Origin: Desulfuromusa sp. | Lineage (GTDB): Bacteria > Desulfobacterota > Desulfuromonadia > Desulfuromonadales > Geopsychrobacteraceae | Reading direction: 5' to 3' | Assembly (NCBI GenBank): GCA_016744595.1 | Contig: JADGEB010000015.1 | Span: 1-64,000 of the forward strand | DNA length: 64,000 nucleotides | In this document: positions 34,808 to 43,694 of the stretch, one piece after another | Layout of the letters: each line of letters opens with the position of its first letter | Numbering within the stretch: position 1 is the stretch's first letter | Translations under genes and position numbers: made by a program | Notes under the pieces: generated by a model | Told to the model about the DNA's origin: nothing | Databases searched by the model: none | Seen by the model: only the letters and a program-made list of their open reading frames with translations

Positions 34808-36600
34808 AACTGATTCGACGTCGACTAGTCTGGCAGCTTTATCCCTCCTACCTGTTATTGATTGTTCTGGTTTTGTTGGTGGTTGGCTGGTATGCCTCGG
34901 GGGAACTGCGTAGTTTTCATTATCGACAGACTGCAGATGATTTGCGTGCCCGTGCCCAGCTGGTTGAGCCCCAACTTCAGGGAGAGTTTAATAATCGTGA
35001 CTCGTCTCACCTTTCCCAACTTATCCAACGCCTCGGTGAGCAATCTGGCACCCGAATTACTATTATTTTAAATGATGGCAAGGTGTTAGCTGATTCGCAC
35101 GAAAATGTTCAGCACATGGACAATCATAGCCAGAGACCAGAGGTTTTACAGGCGTTTGCCGCTCAGCAAGGGATGGCGATTCGCTTTAGCAATACCCTTG
35201 GACAATCACTGATGTACATAGCTATCCCGGTTTACAGTGAAGGGCAGCTGGTTGGCAGTATCCGCACCGCTTTACCGGTTTCCGATATCGATGCCACTCT
35301 CAAAGGGATCTATTGGAAGTTGATCATTGCAGGTTTGGTGATCTCGGTTTTGTTGGCTCCCATTTGTTGGTGGTTATCCCGGCGACTCAGCCGCCCTCTA
35401 GAGCTGATGACCGATGGTGCTCAACGTTTCTCCGGTGGGGATCTGGATATTCCTTTGGCAATCACTGGTTCTGTGGAAACCAGGCGCTTGGGTGAGGCAA
35501 TGAATCAGATGGCGGCCAGGCTGGCAGATCGAATTGGACGAGAAGTTGAGCAACGCAGTGAAATTGAAACAATCCTTGGCTGTATGATTGAGGGGATTAT
35601 TGCGGTAGATAATGATGAGCGAATTATTCGCCTGAATATGGCTGCAGTTGAACTGTTTGCAGTTTCACCTCAGCTGAATCCTGGTCGACCCATTCAAGAG
35701 GTGATCCGTCAAGCCGAGCTACAGCGCTTCATCCGTCAGGCACTGAATCAGAGAGAACCACTTGAAGAAGAGTTGGTGATGCATGGATCGAGCAAACGTT
35801 ACCTCCATGTTCAGGCAACACCACTGACTGGTACCGACGATAGTCGAATCGGGGTTTTGATCGTACTGCACGATTTGACCCGATTACGTCAGCTTGAATC
35901 GGTTCGCCGTGATTTTGTTGGCAATGTTTCCCATGAACTGAAAACACCGATCACTGCTATACGCGGGGCGGTTGAAACCTTGCTTGATGATGAAGTGACA
36001 AATGCTGCCAGCCAACGCTTTCTACAAATTATCTTCAAACAGAGCGAGCGTCTGAATGCCTTAGTCGAGGATCTTCTCAATCTGTCACGCATAGAACAGG
36101 GTGCTGAGCAAGGGGGCTGGGATCTGAGTTGTGAACCATTACTCCCGGTTCTGGATAGTGCCAGAGTCGCTTGTGAAAGTTTGCTTCTGCAACAGCAGAT
36201 TACCCTGCAAATTGATTGTCCCAAACAGCTTAAAGCGCGAATCAATGCTTCGTTGTTAGAGCAGGCGATTATCAATCTGCTAACGAATGCTATCAAATAC
36301 AGTGAACCCGGTTGTCAGGTTATGGTCACGGCAATGGAACTGGATCAGCAAATCAGTATTCGAGTCGAAGATTTTGGTTGTGGAATTGAACAGAAACATC
36401 TTCCACGACTTTTTGAGCGTTTTTATCGTGCTGACCAGGCTCGAAGTCGCAATCTTGGTGGAACTGGTCTTGGTCTGGCGATTGTGAAGCATGTTGCTCA
36501 TGCTCATCACGGAGAAATTCTGGTTGTCAGTCAGCCAGGGGAGGGCAGCTGCTTCACCCTGTTGCTGCCGCGGATGCGTATAGAAGAAACAATCCAATAA
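34804..36600 (+). CDS. phoR: Phosphate regulon sensor histidine kinase PhoR
   Basis: The 598-residue membrane kinase has two N-terminal helices (near residues 15-30 and 170-190) flanking a periplasmic segment of about 140 residues, then HAMP, PAS (near 250-360), HisKA with His near 377 in NVSHELKTPITAI, and a HATPase domain (NLLTNAIKYS, DFGCGIEQKHLPRLFERF, GGTGLGLAIVKH). It phosphorylates PhoB when phosphate is scarce and is restrained by PstSCAB-PhoU. The periplasmic sensing segment is larger than in E. coli PhoR. Its C terminus is followed by 90 bases and then an islet of defence-type genes on the other strand. Confidence 0.93.
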   Translation: MKLIRRRLVWQLYPSYLLLIVLVLLVVGWYASGELRSFHYRQTADDLRARAQLVEPQLQGEFNNRDSSHLSQLIQRLGEQSGTRITIILNDGKVLADSHENVQHMDNHSQRPEVLQAFAAQQGMAIRFSNTLGQSLMYIAIPVYSEGQLVGSIRTALPVSDIDATLKGIYWKLIIAGLVISVLLAPICWWLSRRLSRPLELMTDGAQRFSGGDLDIPLAITGSVETRRLGEAMNQMAARLADRIGREVEQRSEIETILGCMIEGIIAVDNDERIIRLNMAAVELFAVSPQLNPGRPIQEVIRQAELQRFIRQALNQREPLEEELVMHGSSKRYLHVQATPLTGTDDSRIGVLIVLHDLTRLRQLESVRRDFVGNVSHELKTPITAIRGAVETLLDDEVTNAASQRFLQIIFKQSERLNALVEDLLNLSRIEQGAEQGGWDLSCEPLLPVLDSARVACESLLLQQQITLQIDCPKQLKARINASLLEQAIINLLTNAIKYSEPGCQVMVTAMELDQQISIRVEDFGCGIEQKHLPRLFERFYRADQARSRNLGGTGLGLAIVKHVAHAHHGEILVVSQPGEGSCFTLLLPRMRIEETIQ

Positions 36601-36689
36601 TACGATTTAGTTAAGCTTGCGTAGATGCTGTCACCTTTAAATTTTTTCAATTGTGATTGCAGAACTTGACATTCCAATCTCTCTCTTAA

Positions 36690-37658
36690 CTACTCGTTAC
36701 ACCGGTTAATCAAACTGACAATCACCTTGACGATTGTATCTTTCTCTTCAGGCTTGCTTTCAGCGATCAACAGGGTCAGTGCAACCAAGGCGTTGTCGGC
36801 CAGGCGCTTACTACCATCTTCACGGTAGAGGATACGGTTAGCGTTGAGAAAATAGATAAAAATAGCGGCGGCAATCCGTTTGTTACCGTCGCTGAAGGCG
36901 TGGTTCTTGACGATAAAGTAGAGCAGGTTAGCGGACTTTTCTTCGACACTCGGATAAAGGTCTTTGCCGTCAAAGGTCTGGTAGATAGTGCCGAGTGCGC
37001 TTTTGAAACCCTGATCTTTCTCGATACCGAACAAACCGTCGAAATCACCTTTCATTGATTGGACGATGCAGTTGGCGGCTTCGTAGCCAAGGATGAAATC
37101 TGTGGCAGGACAGGTTTTTTCGATGGACAAGGTGCCGTGATCATAACGGTCAAGTAGGGTCAGAGCGTAGGCGTAATCGGTGATGACTTGCAGCACCTCT
37201 TTGCCACTATTATCAACCATCTCTTGATTGGCCAGAGTTCGACTCAGCAGCTCCATTGCTCGCTGTATTTCAGCCAGTTTTTCGGTCTGCTCGGTCAGTC
37301 TTTGCTTGTTTATGGTGTACCCCTGTACCAGATGGTCACGCAAAACTTGGGTTGCCCACTTCCGGAACTGAGTACCCCGCTGTGATTTTACTCGATACCC
37401 GACCGAGATGATGACATCGAGATTGTAAAAAGCTACAGGTTTATCTGAATTTGCAATGTGCATATTCTGCACATTGCTTTTTTTCTCTAGTTCATCTTCA
37501 CGAAAGACGTTGTTGATATGTCTGGTAATCACGGATCGTTCACGTCCAAACAGTTCAGCTATCTGCTTCTGACGCAGCCAGACAGTTTCCTGCTCCAGTC
37601 GCACTTCAAGAGCAGCCTTGCCGTCTACGGATTGATAGATGATGATCTTATCAGTCAT
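36690..37658 (-). CDS. RhuM-Fic/Doc fusion protein
   Basis: The 322-residue protein joins a RhuM-type N-terminal region (VWLRQKQIAELFGRERSVIT, then IISVGYRVKSQRGTQFRKWA) to a C-terminal Fic/Doc domain with the catalytic motif HAFSDGNKRIAAA near residue 260. Fic enzymes transfer AMP or other phosphate-linked groups to target proteins; Doc-like members phosphorylate EF-Tu. The motif is intact, including His and Asn-Lys-Arg. RhuM proteins are often found inside type I restriction-modification loci, which fits the HsdS remnant and KAP NTPase upstream. The start overlaps the end of the DUF6933-like gene by eight bases. Confidence 0.85.
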   Translation of the reverse strand: MTDKIIIYQSVDGKAALEVRLEQETVWLRQKQIAELFGRERSVITRHINNVFREDELEKKSNVQNMHIANSDKPVAFYNLDVIISVGYRVKSQRGTQFRKWATQVLRDHLVQGYTINKQRLTEQTEKLAEIQRAMELLSRTLANQEMVDNSGKEVLQVITDYAYALTLLDRYDHGTLSIEKTCPATDFILGYEAANCIVQSMKGDFDGLFGIEKDQGFKSALGTIYQTFDGKDLYPSVEEKSANLLYFIVKNHAFSDGNKRIAAAIFIYFLNANRILYREDGSKRLADNALVALTLLIAESKPEEKDTIVKVIVSLINRCNE

Positions 37659-38271
37659 TTTCCAGACCCTTTCTGAAGTCCGCCATATTGACCACGTTCG
37701 ATCTTACTTGAGGTACCAGCAATGCCAAAAGAGAGGCGCGCCAAATTTTATGGGGAACAAAATAATCCTTGTCGCCTTTGCGCTTACGATACCTTTCATT
37801 GACTTGGAAGCCTAAAGTGAATTCTTCTTCAGCCGATTCGGGTAATTGTTCAAAGTGACATTTAACCAAGTACTCTATCTCGTCAGCGACCTGTCTTATA
37901 TGTGATTGTACGCTGCGATCCAACCCTTGAGACCAGATGGTGGAAGAACATTTCTGTTCAACCGCTACAATCAGCTGCTCGTTCGGCTCGGGGTGTGACA
38001 AGTCACATAGCCAACTTGCTTCAGCAATAATACGGCTAGCCAGAACTTTATCGAATTGGGAGAAACTTTTCTTCTTCAAACCGATAAAGATCAGTGCATA
38101 ACGGCAGGCTTCTTCCATAACGATAATACACTTTTTCCGCATCAAGGTGATGCGGTGGGCGTACCAGTTCCAGCCAGCGCTTTTATTCTCAGCTGAAGGG
38201 AGGACGCAACCTGATTTGGTCAGGTCGTTGGTGAATATTTTGCTGGTATGGAGGTGGATCATCGTGGTCAT
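37651..38271 (-). CDS. DUF6933-like hypothetical protein
   Basis: The 206-residue soluble protein begins with a short strand-turn segment (MIHLHTSKIFTNDL) and continues WNWYAHRITLMRKKCIIVME, a pattern I associate with DUF6933, whose function is not known to me. TAGGAT precedes the ATG. It overlaps the rhuM-fic gene by eight bases, so the two proteins are likely made together; it could be the partner or antidote of the Fic enzyme, but that is speculation. A 160-base gap separates it from the KAP gene upstream. Confidence 0.55.
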   Translation of the reverse strand: MTTMIHLHTSKIFTNDLTKSGCVLPSAENKSAGWNWYAHRITLMRKKCIIVMEEACRYALIFIGLKKKSFSQFDKVLASRIIAEASWLCDLSHPEPNEQLIVAVEQKCSSTIWSQGLDRSVQSHIRQVADEIEYLVKCHFEQLPESAEEEFTLGFQVNERYRKRKGDKDYFVPHKIWRASLLALLVPQVRSNVVNMADFRKGLEND

Positions 38272-38433
38272 TCAATCCTATTCATTGTAGCGATCGTCCA
38301 AAGGCCTCTTTTTCTGCCGGGTTACTGATCAGCGGAGTCAGGGTGACCAGCCTGAATTTGAGCTGTTGCATTTTTTGCAAATTGCTTTTTAGGTGGATTT
38401 GTGCTGAAAACACCAATGCCAGATGGTTTTCAA

Positions 38434-39791
38434 TCAACTACTCAACTTGAGGGTTTCGATTGTTCTGGAAATAATTGTCTGAAAACTGCCGGGGCTGCTT
38501 CCATAACCATTTTGGAATAATTCGCCAATACTTTTCTTCCAGCGTTGTTGCTCTTCCTCCGTAGAAAAAGAGAACTTTTTATCGGAATTGGTATATTCAA
38601 TACAGGTCATTGCCATTATAGCATCGGCATGATCTGGGTAAATACTGTCCCATTTTCGGAACAATTGTAGTTTCCCTAAAACTTTCGCAATTTCTGGCAC
38701 TATGACCTCACCCCGAACCATATTGTCGGCGATATCATACTTGAAACAGTAGAGAAAAATTCCCCAAATACTCAATAGGCAATAGCCGAAGATGACGCTA
38801 TCGGCCAACCCTTTTTTATCCGTCAGTGTCTGATAAATTTCCATATATAAAACAAAAGTTTCAACTTCACGAAGTGACAATTGATTTACCGTTATAAGCG
38901 TAGTCAAAAAATCGCTAATACCAGCCGCATTCAAATTTGTGTTATCCAGCAACTCACTTTCATTGATCAGTGTTTGCTGGTGAGTGACCGACGCAAGAAC
39001 AGCTTCATGGCCGTTTGGCTTGTGAGTATCGGAAAGACTCAGGTTGAACTGGACGAATTTGTCCAGATATCGCTGGGCATCAAGACCGTTTCCATAGCAA
39101 TGATTGATTGATGAACGGAGTTGGTCGAAATTGGTAATCAACACGAACTGGACACCTTCAATATTGAAGACATGTTTGATATTTTCGAGCATATTGACGG
39201 CAAAATCGGGGCGACAGCGGTCGAGTTCGTCAATGAACACAACAATCGGTGTTTCATTTGCCAGTTCAGCCAGTGCCGCTTGGAGGGTGTTGATGTTTTC
39301 CTCTGCGGCAACATGGTTGACCAGCAGCGATTCAACGGCATGATTGATTAACTCGTCACCGGCATTTTTCAATTCCGTCTCAAACCCGTCGACCACATCA
39401 GCTGTATCCTGTTTCAGCAGCCAACTCGTTCCAGCTTTCAGGGTGGTCTTGACGCCAAACTTTATGGCTGGCAATGCCTTTTTGATTAATGGTTGCCGTT
39501 CAGCTTCAGGCAGCGCTGTCAAAACAGCCGCCATCAGGGTCATCAGAGGTTCATTGGCATGATCTGCCTTGAATGCATCGACATAAATCGGTCGTAAGTT
39601 TGTCTCTTCGTCTTTGATCAAGTGGATGAGTTTCTGGCAGAACTCGGTCTTTCCGGGACCCCAGTTGCCATCAATGACCAAAGGTGAAATCTTTACATCA
39701 GATTTAAGTAAACGGATGTTTTTTTCGGCAATCGGTTTACGTTGATATCGTCACGCTTTTCAAAGGTCATTCTGTTTTGGTTTTCACACAT
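38434..39791 (-). pseudogene. KAP-family P-loop NTPase with N-terminal frameshift
   Basis: An ATG at 39791 begins a frame reading MCENQNRMTFEKRDDIN, which then runs into a stop. Restoring one C near 39741 would join it to the long downstream frame (NRKPIAEKNIRLLKSDV, then the 415-codon frame starting at 39681). The long frame has P-loop IDGNWGPGKTEF, Walker B IVVFIDELDRCRPDFAV and helical C-terminal parts, as in KAP ATPases. Without the repair, translation from internal starts would lose part of the N terminus directly next to the P-loop. It could be a true inactivation, a recoded site, or a sequencing error. It lies directly downstream of an HsdS fragment, as in type I restriction loci. Confidence 0.75.
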
Positions 39792-39959
39792 TTATAGATC
39801 TCCCCGGAAGGCGCGTGGAACGAGAGAGCTAAAAAGATCTTCAACTCTTCCCGAGCCTTGAGACTGCTTATCCTTCATTAACAAAGAAGATTTCACAGTT
39901 ATTGTGAATTTTTCCTGCAACTTAATTGGTGGTGCTGGAACATCAAGCTCCCGGAGGAA
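39792..39959 (-). pseudogene. hsdS: C-terminal remnant of a type I restriction specificity subunit (HsdS)
   Basis: On the minus strand this 55-codon frame reads ELDVPAPPIKLQEKF, later VEDLFSSLVPRAFRGDL and stop. That is the characteristic C-terminal end of HsdS proteins (PPxxxQxxF near the start, then an LF-SL-xRAFRGEL tail). A stop precedes the fragment in frame and no rest of the gene is found upstream, so only the tail survives. Its stop adjoins the ATG of the KAP gene. The remaining 39960-40181 shows nothing else I can support. Confidence 0.7.
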
Positions 39960-40181
39960 TTAAATTTTAGTGATTTCATGATTTCTGTACTCATGCCTCC
40001 TTATTAACCAATGTTCATGCCAATCAATTATCGATGTCGAGTTTTACCATCAATTTGAATGTATTTGATAATTTTTCATGCCAAGGAGTTTGGTTGGCTA
40101 ACTCATTGTTTTTAGCCGACCCTTAAGTGCTCTTAATAATGTGCTGTATGAATGGTTGGACACAAGCAATTTAGTAAAACG

Positions 40182-40209
40182 CTCACCTCCTGCTAACACA
40201 ATCCTAACA
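40182..40209 (+). promoter_or_regulatory. Probable triple Pho box upstream of pstS
   Basis: CTCACC (40182), CTAACA (40193) and CTAACA (40204) are direct repeats with an exact 11-base period, about 160 bases before the pstS ATG. This is the strongest of the four Pho-box-like sites in the window. Confidence 0.75.
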
Positions 40210-40266
40210 TTCTGAGTTCATCTTCTCGACCATCAATTGATGCTTTCACAAGAAAGTAAAACAATG

Positions 40267-40328
40267 GATGGCTAAGTAAAAACTGCCAAATGCAAGGCAC
40301 GCAGTTGGTGAGTTTTTGCGACGCCATC
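40267..40328 (+). repeat. Imperfect palindromic stem-loop element in the pstS leader
   Basis: GATGGC (40267-40272) and AAAAACT (40278-40284) pair with AGTTTTT (40311-40317) and GCCATC (40323-40328), leaving matched 5-base internal loops and a 26-base apical loop. The form is that of a mobile palindromic (REP/MITE-like) repeat, or of a leader structure controlling pstS expression. No second copy was noticed in the window. Confidence 0.5.
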
Positions 40329-40367
40329 ATTAACTAACGATAAAAATATTCAAGGAGATGGTCGAAA

Positions 40368-41348
40368 ATGAAACAACCACTGAAATTAAAATGTTTAAGC
40401 TTGGCTCTTCTGGTTCTGGCTGTATTTGCCACTACCAGTTTTGCCAACCCACTTAAAGTTGACGTAAACATCAGTCAATACATCAAGGTTCAAGGTGTTG
40501 CCGGTAATTTGAACAGCGTTGGCTCCGATACTCTGAACAATATGATGACTTTTTGGGCCGAAGGTTTTCGCAAGAAGTACCCGAATGTGAATATTCAGAT
40601 TGAAGGCAAGGGTTCCAGTACTGCTCCTCCGGCACTGATTGAAGGAACCAGTCAATTGGGGCCAATGTCACGTGGTATGAAAAATAAAGAAATTCAGAAG
40701 TTTGAAGCCAAGTACGGTTTTAAACCAACTACCATCGGTGTTGCTCTGGATTCCCTGGCAGTCTTTGTCAACAAAGATAACCCGATCGACGGTATGTCTT
40801 TACAGCAAGTGGATGCAGCATTTTCAAAAACACTTAAAGGTGGATCGAAAGATGCTATCACTTGGGGTGACTTTGGCTTGTCTGGTAAGTGGGCTAAGAA
40901 ACCGATCAGTCTTTATGGACGTAATTCTGCTTCTGGAACCTACGGTTACTTTAAAAAGAAAGCTCTCTTCAAGGGCGACTATAAAGATACTGTTAAAGAA
41001 CAGCCTGGCAGTGCTTCGGTTGTCCTTGGCGTGACTGAGGATAAAGCTGGGATCGGCTACTCCGGTATCGGTTACAAGACTTCTGGTGTCAAAGCCATCT
41101 CTCTGGGCAAGAAACAGGGCGATACTCAATACGAGCCGACATACGCAAATGTTATGAACGGAAAATACCCACTCGGGCGTATGCTTTATGTCAATGTTGT
41201 TAAAGAGCCAAATAAGCCGTTGCCAACTCTGGTTAGAGAATTTCTCAAATTTGTTCTTTCCAAAGAGGGACAAGAGATCGTCATCAAAGACGGTTATTTG
41301 CCCCTGACGGCAGAAATTGTTGAGCAGCAGTTGGCTCTGCTTAACTAA
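40368..41348 (+). CDS. pstS: Periplasmic phosphate-binding protein PstS
   Basis: The 326-residue protein has a signal peptide ([15 protein letters not shown]) and PstS phosphate-contact loops: [11 protein letters not shown] near residue 47, [11 protein letters not shown] near 80, and SASGTYGYF near 187. It captures phosphate in the periplasm and hands it to PstCA. AAGGAG precedes the ATG. It is the first gene of the pstSCAB-phoU operon and is preceded by a triple Pho box and a stem-loop leader. Confidence 0.93.
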   Translation: MKQPLKLKCLSLALLVLAVFATTSFANPLKVDVNISQYIKVQGVAGNLNSVGSDTLNNMMTFWAEGFRKKYPNVNIQIEGKGSSTAPPALIEGTSQLGPMSRGMKNKEIQKFEAKYGFKPTTIGVALDSLAVFVNKDNPIDGMSLQQVDAAFSKTLKGGSKDAITWGDFGLSGKWAKKPISLYGRNSASGTYGYFKKKALFKGDYKDTVKEQPGSASVVLGVTEDKAGIGYSGIGYKTSGVKAISLGKKQGDTQYEPTYANVMNGKYPLGRMLYVNVVKEPNKPLPTLVREFLKFVLSKEGQEIVIKDGYLPLTAEIVEQQLALLN

Positions 41349-41430
41349 CTGATAAAAGGTAAAACAAGCAGGCTCTGTCCCGTTGATCTGGCAGAGCCTG
41401 TTTCTGTCCAAAGGGTGTGGGTAAGGGGTT

Positions 41431-43656
41431 ATGAATCCAGCTTTTTTAAAGAAGATAAAAAGAAATGATCGAATCGCTGCGTGGATTATCACGATAGGTG
41501 GGATGGCGGTTATTGTTAGTGTTGTCTTGATTTTGCTTCTGATTACAAAGGTTTCGCTGCCACTCTTTTACTCTCCCGACTCGCAGTTATACACTAGCTT
41601 TCAATTGCCTGGCGACAAGACCGGAAAGCAGGTTTTCACCCTTGGGATGGATGAGTATCTGGAGACCGGCTATATTGTTGATAGCGGTGGTCTTGTCCGG
41701 TTTTTCAATGTGACAGATGGTTCCGGTCTTGACAATTATCAGTTTATCAGCGAATCAGGTTCTCAGTCGTTGGTGTCGATACAACGCTATGGGCGGTTGA
41801 ACCATGTTCTGCATTGGAATGATGGCAGTGTGACAATTGAACAGGTCAAGTTCTCTCCATTCTTTGATGAAAACAACAACAATCTCCGCAGTATTCAGCA
41901 TAGCATAGAACGACAGGCGGCTTTTGCTGCTCCAGCAACAGGTCGGTCGGAACAGGTTGTTGCCCGGATCAATGAAGAAGATCGCCAGGTGCGAGTTGAT
42001 TTACTTCAAAATGGAACTTTGAGGGTCAGTTTAACCGAAGAAGTCGAAAGTCTGTTTGGTGCTGCAGAGCTGGTTGAAGCAACACACCAACTGGAAAATA
42101 CTGCTGTTGGTCAAATTACCACGATGATTCTGAGCAACGATGGTATCCAGCTCTATGCTGGAACCAATCAAGGGGAGATCCTGCGTTGGAATCTGTCCGA
42201 CATCGAAACTCCGCTTCTTGAAGAAGTGACCCAGGCCTTTTCTGATCACCGTGAGATCACTGCGCTGAATCTGGTGTTTGGGGATGTCTCGCTGATTGTA
42301 GGTGACAACCAGGGTGGGTTAACGACCTGGTTCCCAGTTCGAAATTCGGATACTGGCTGGAAGTTGACTCTTATTCATGAACTAACCGGACATGCTGAGC
42401 CGATTCGATCAGTTTCTCCGACTCCCCACGATAAATCTGTGGTGAGTTTTGCTTCTGGTGGTGTTCAGATCAGCCATATGACCAGTGAACGATTTTTGGT
42501 TGGCATAGACCCACCAGAAAAAATATCCCACTATGCACTAACGACCCGTGGCGATGGGATGATGACCCTGACTGAACAGGGTCAGTTGAGTAGCTGGAAG
42601 TTGGATATTCCCCACCCTGAAATCAGCTTCAAGACTTTATTTGGCAAGGTTTGGTACGAAGGCTACTCGGAGCCAGCCTGGGCGTGGCAGTCATCTGCTG
42701 GAACTGACGATTACGAGCCCAAGCTGAGTTTATCGCCACTGATTTTTGGTACTTTGAAGGGAACGTTCTATGCCATGCTGTTTGCTGTTCCGCTGGCAAT
42801 TTTTGGCGCTATTTATACCAGTCAATTTGCCCGACCCAAATTCAAGGGAGTTGTCAAGCCAGCAGTTGAAGTTATGGCGGCCATCCCGACAGTTATTATT
42901 GGTTTCCTAGCCGCACTTTGGCTGGCTCCGTTGATTGAGCGCTCTCTCGGTTCGATGTTTTTGAGTCTTATCCTGATCCCGGCTGCATTAATGATCAGTA
43001 TTGCCCTGTGGCAAGCTGCGCGTAAGATTGAACCTTTGAAGCGAGTTGAACGAGGGTTTGAATTTCTAGCCATAGCGCCAGTTATAATTATTGCCGTAGC
43101 AATTGCCGCAGTTCTTGGTCCGGGATTGGAAAATTGGTTTTTTGCTGGTGATTTAAAGCAGTGGCTGTTTACTGAAATGGGCACTCGCTACGATCCACGC
43201 AACTGTATCATCATTGCTTTTGCGATGGGTTTTGCGGTCATCCCGATTATTTTTACGATCTCAGAAGATGCTCTGTCGAATGTCCCCCCCAGCCTTAAAG
43301 CTGCGTCTTTGGCTCTTGGTGCCAGCCGCTGGCAGACGGTCTGGCGGGTTATTCTCCCCTCAGCCAGCCCGGGAATTTTTGCCGGAACAATGATTGGTTT
43401 TGGCCGGGCAGTTGGTGAAACCATGATTGTTCTGATGGCGACTGGAAATACTGCAATCATGGATTTGAGCATCTTTAATGGAATGCGACCCTTGTCAGCC
43501 AATATTGCGGTTGAAATTCCAGAAGCACCAGTGGATGGATCTCTTTATCGGACCCTGTTTCTCACTGCCGTCATTCTGTTCGTGATGACTTTTATCGTCA
43601 ATACGGTGGCAGAAATTGTGCGACAGCGTTTACGAGCCAAATATGGGCGTTTTTAG
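41431..43656 (+). CDS. pstC: Phosphate ABC transporter permease PstC, with large periplasmic domain
   Basis: The 741-residue protein is much longer than E. coli PstC (about 320). After the first helix (AWIITIGGMAVIVSVVLILL) comes a periplasmic region of roughly 370 residues with beta-propeller-like repeats (IQLYAGTNQGEILRWNLSD and similar). The membrane permease part starts near residue 430 and carries the coupling motif LKAASLALGASRWQTVWRV. Extended PstC proteins are known in Gammaproteobacteria and some other groups; the role of the extra domain is unclear. The gene follows pstS by 82 bases. Confidence 0.92.
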   Translation: MNPAFLKKIKRNDRIAAWIITIGGMAVIVSVVLILLLITKVSLPLFYSPDSQLYTSFQLPGDKTGKQVFTLGMDEYLETGYIVDSGGLVRFFNVTDGSGLDNYQFISESGSQSLVSIQRYGRLNHVLHWNDGSVTIEQVKFSPFFDENNNNLRSIQHSIERQAAFAAPATGRSEQVVARINEEDRQVRVDLLQNGTLRVSLTEEVESLFGAAELVEATHQLENTAVGQITTMILSNDGIQLYAGTNQGEILRWNLSDIETPLLEEVTQAFSDHREITALNLVFGDVSLIVGDNQGGLTTWFPVRNSDTGWKLTLIHELTGHAEPIRSVSPTPHDKSVVSFASGGVQISHMTSERFLVGIDPPEKISHYALTTRGDGMMTLTEQGQLSSWKLDIPHPEISFKTLFGKVWYEGYSEPAWAWQSSAGTDDYEPKLSLSPLIFGTLKGTFYAMLFAVPLAIFGAIYTSQFARPKFKGVVKPAVEVMAAIPTVIIGFLAALWLAPLIERSLGSMFLSLILIPAALMISIALWQAARKIEPLKRVERGFEFLAIAPVIIIAVAIAAVLGPGLENWFFAGDLKQWLFTEMGTRYDPRNCIIIAFAMGFAVIPIIFTISEDALSNVPPSLKAASLALGASRWQTVWRVILPSASPGIFAGTMIGFGRAVGETMIVLMATGNTAIMDLSIFNGMRPLSANIAVEIPEAPVDGSLYRTLFLTAVILFVMTFIVNTVAEIVRQRLRAKYGRF

Positions 43657-43694
43657 AAATGTCTTAGCCATCTTTTTTTGCGAGTGTATCAACT

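Noticed and set aside
38282-38437. Short minus-strand frame after the KAP gene (ends EKEAFGRSLQ)
   Set aside because: About 50 codons with protein-like text but only a TTG start and no ribosome site or recognised family; may be another remnant of the lost R-M operon.
36690-39959. Integrative element or prophage
   Set aside because: No integrase, transposase, tRNA or flanking direct repeats are visible at the borders.
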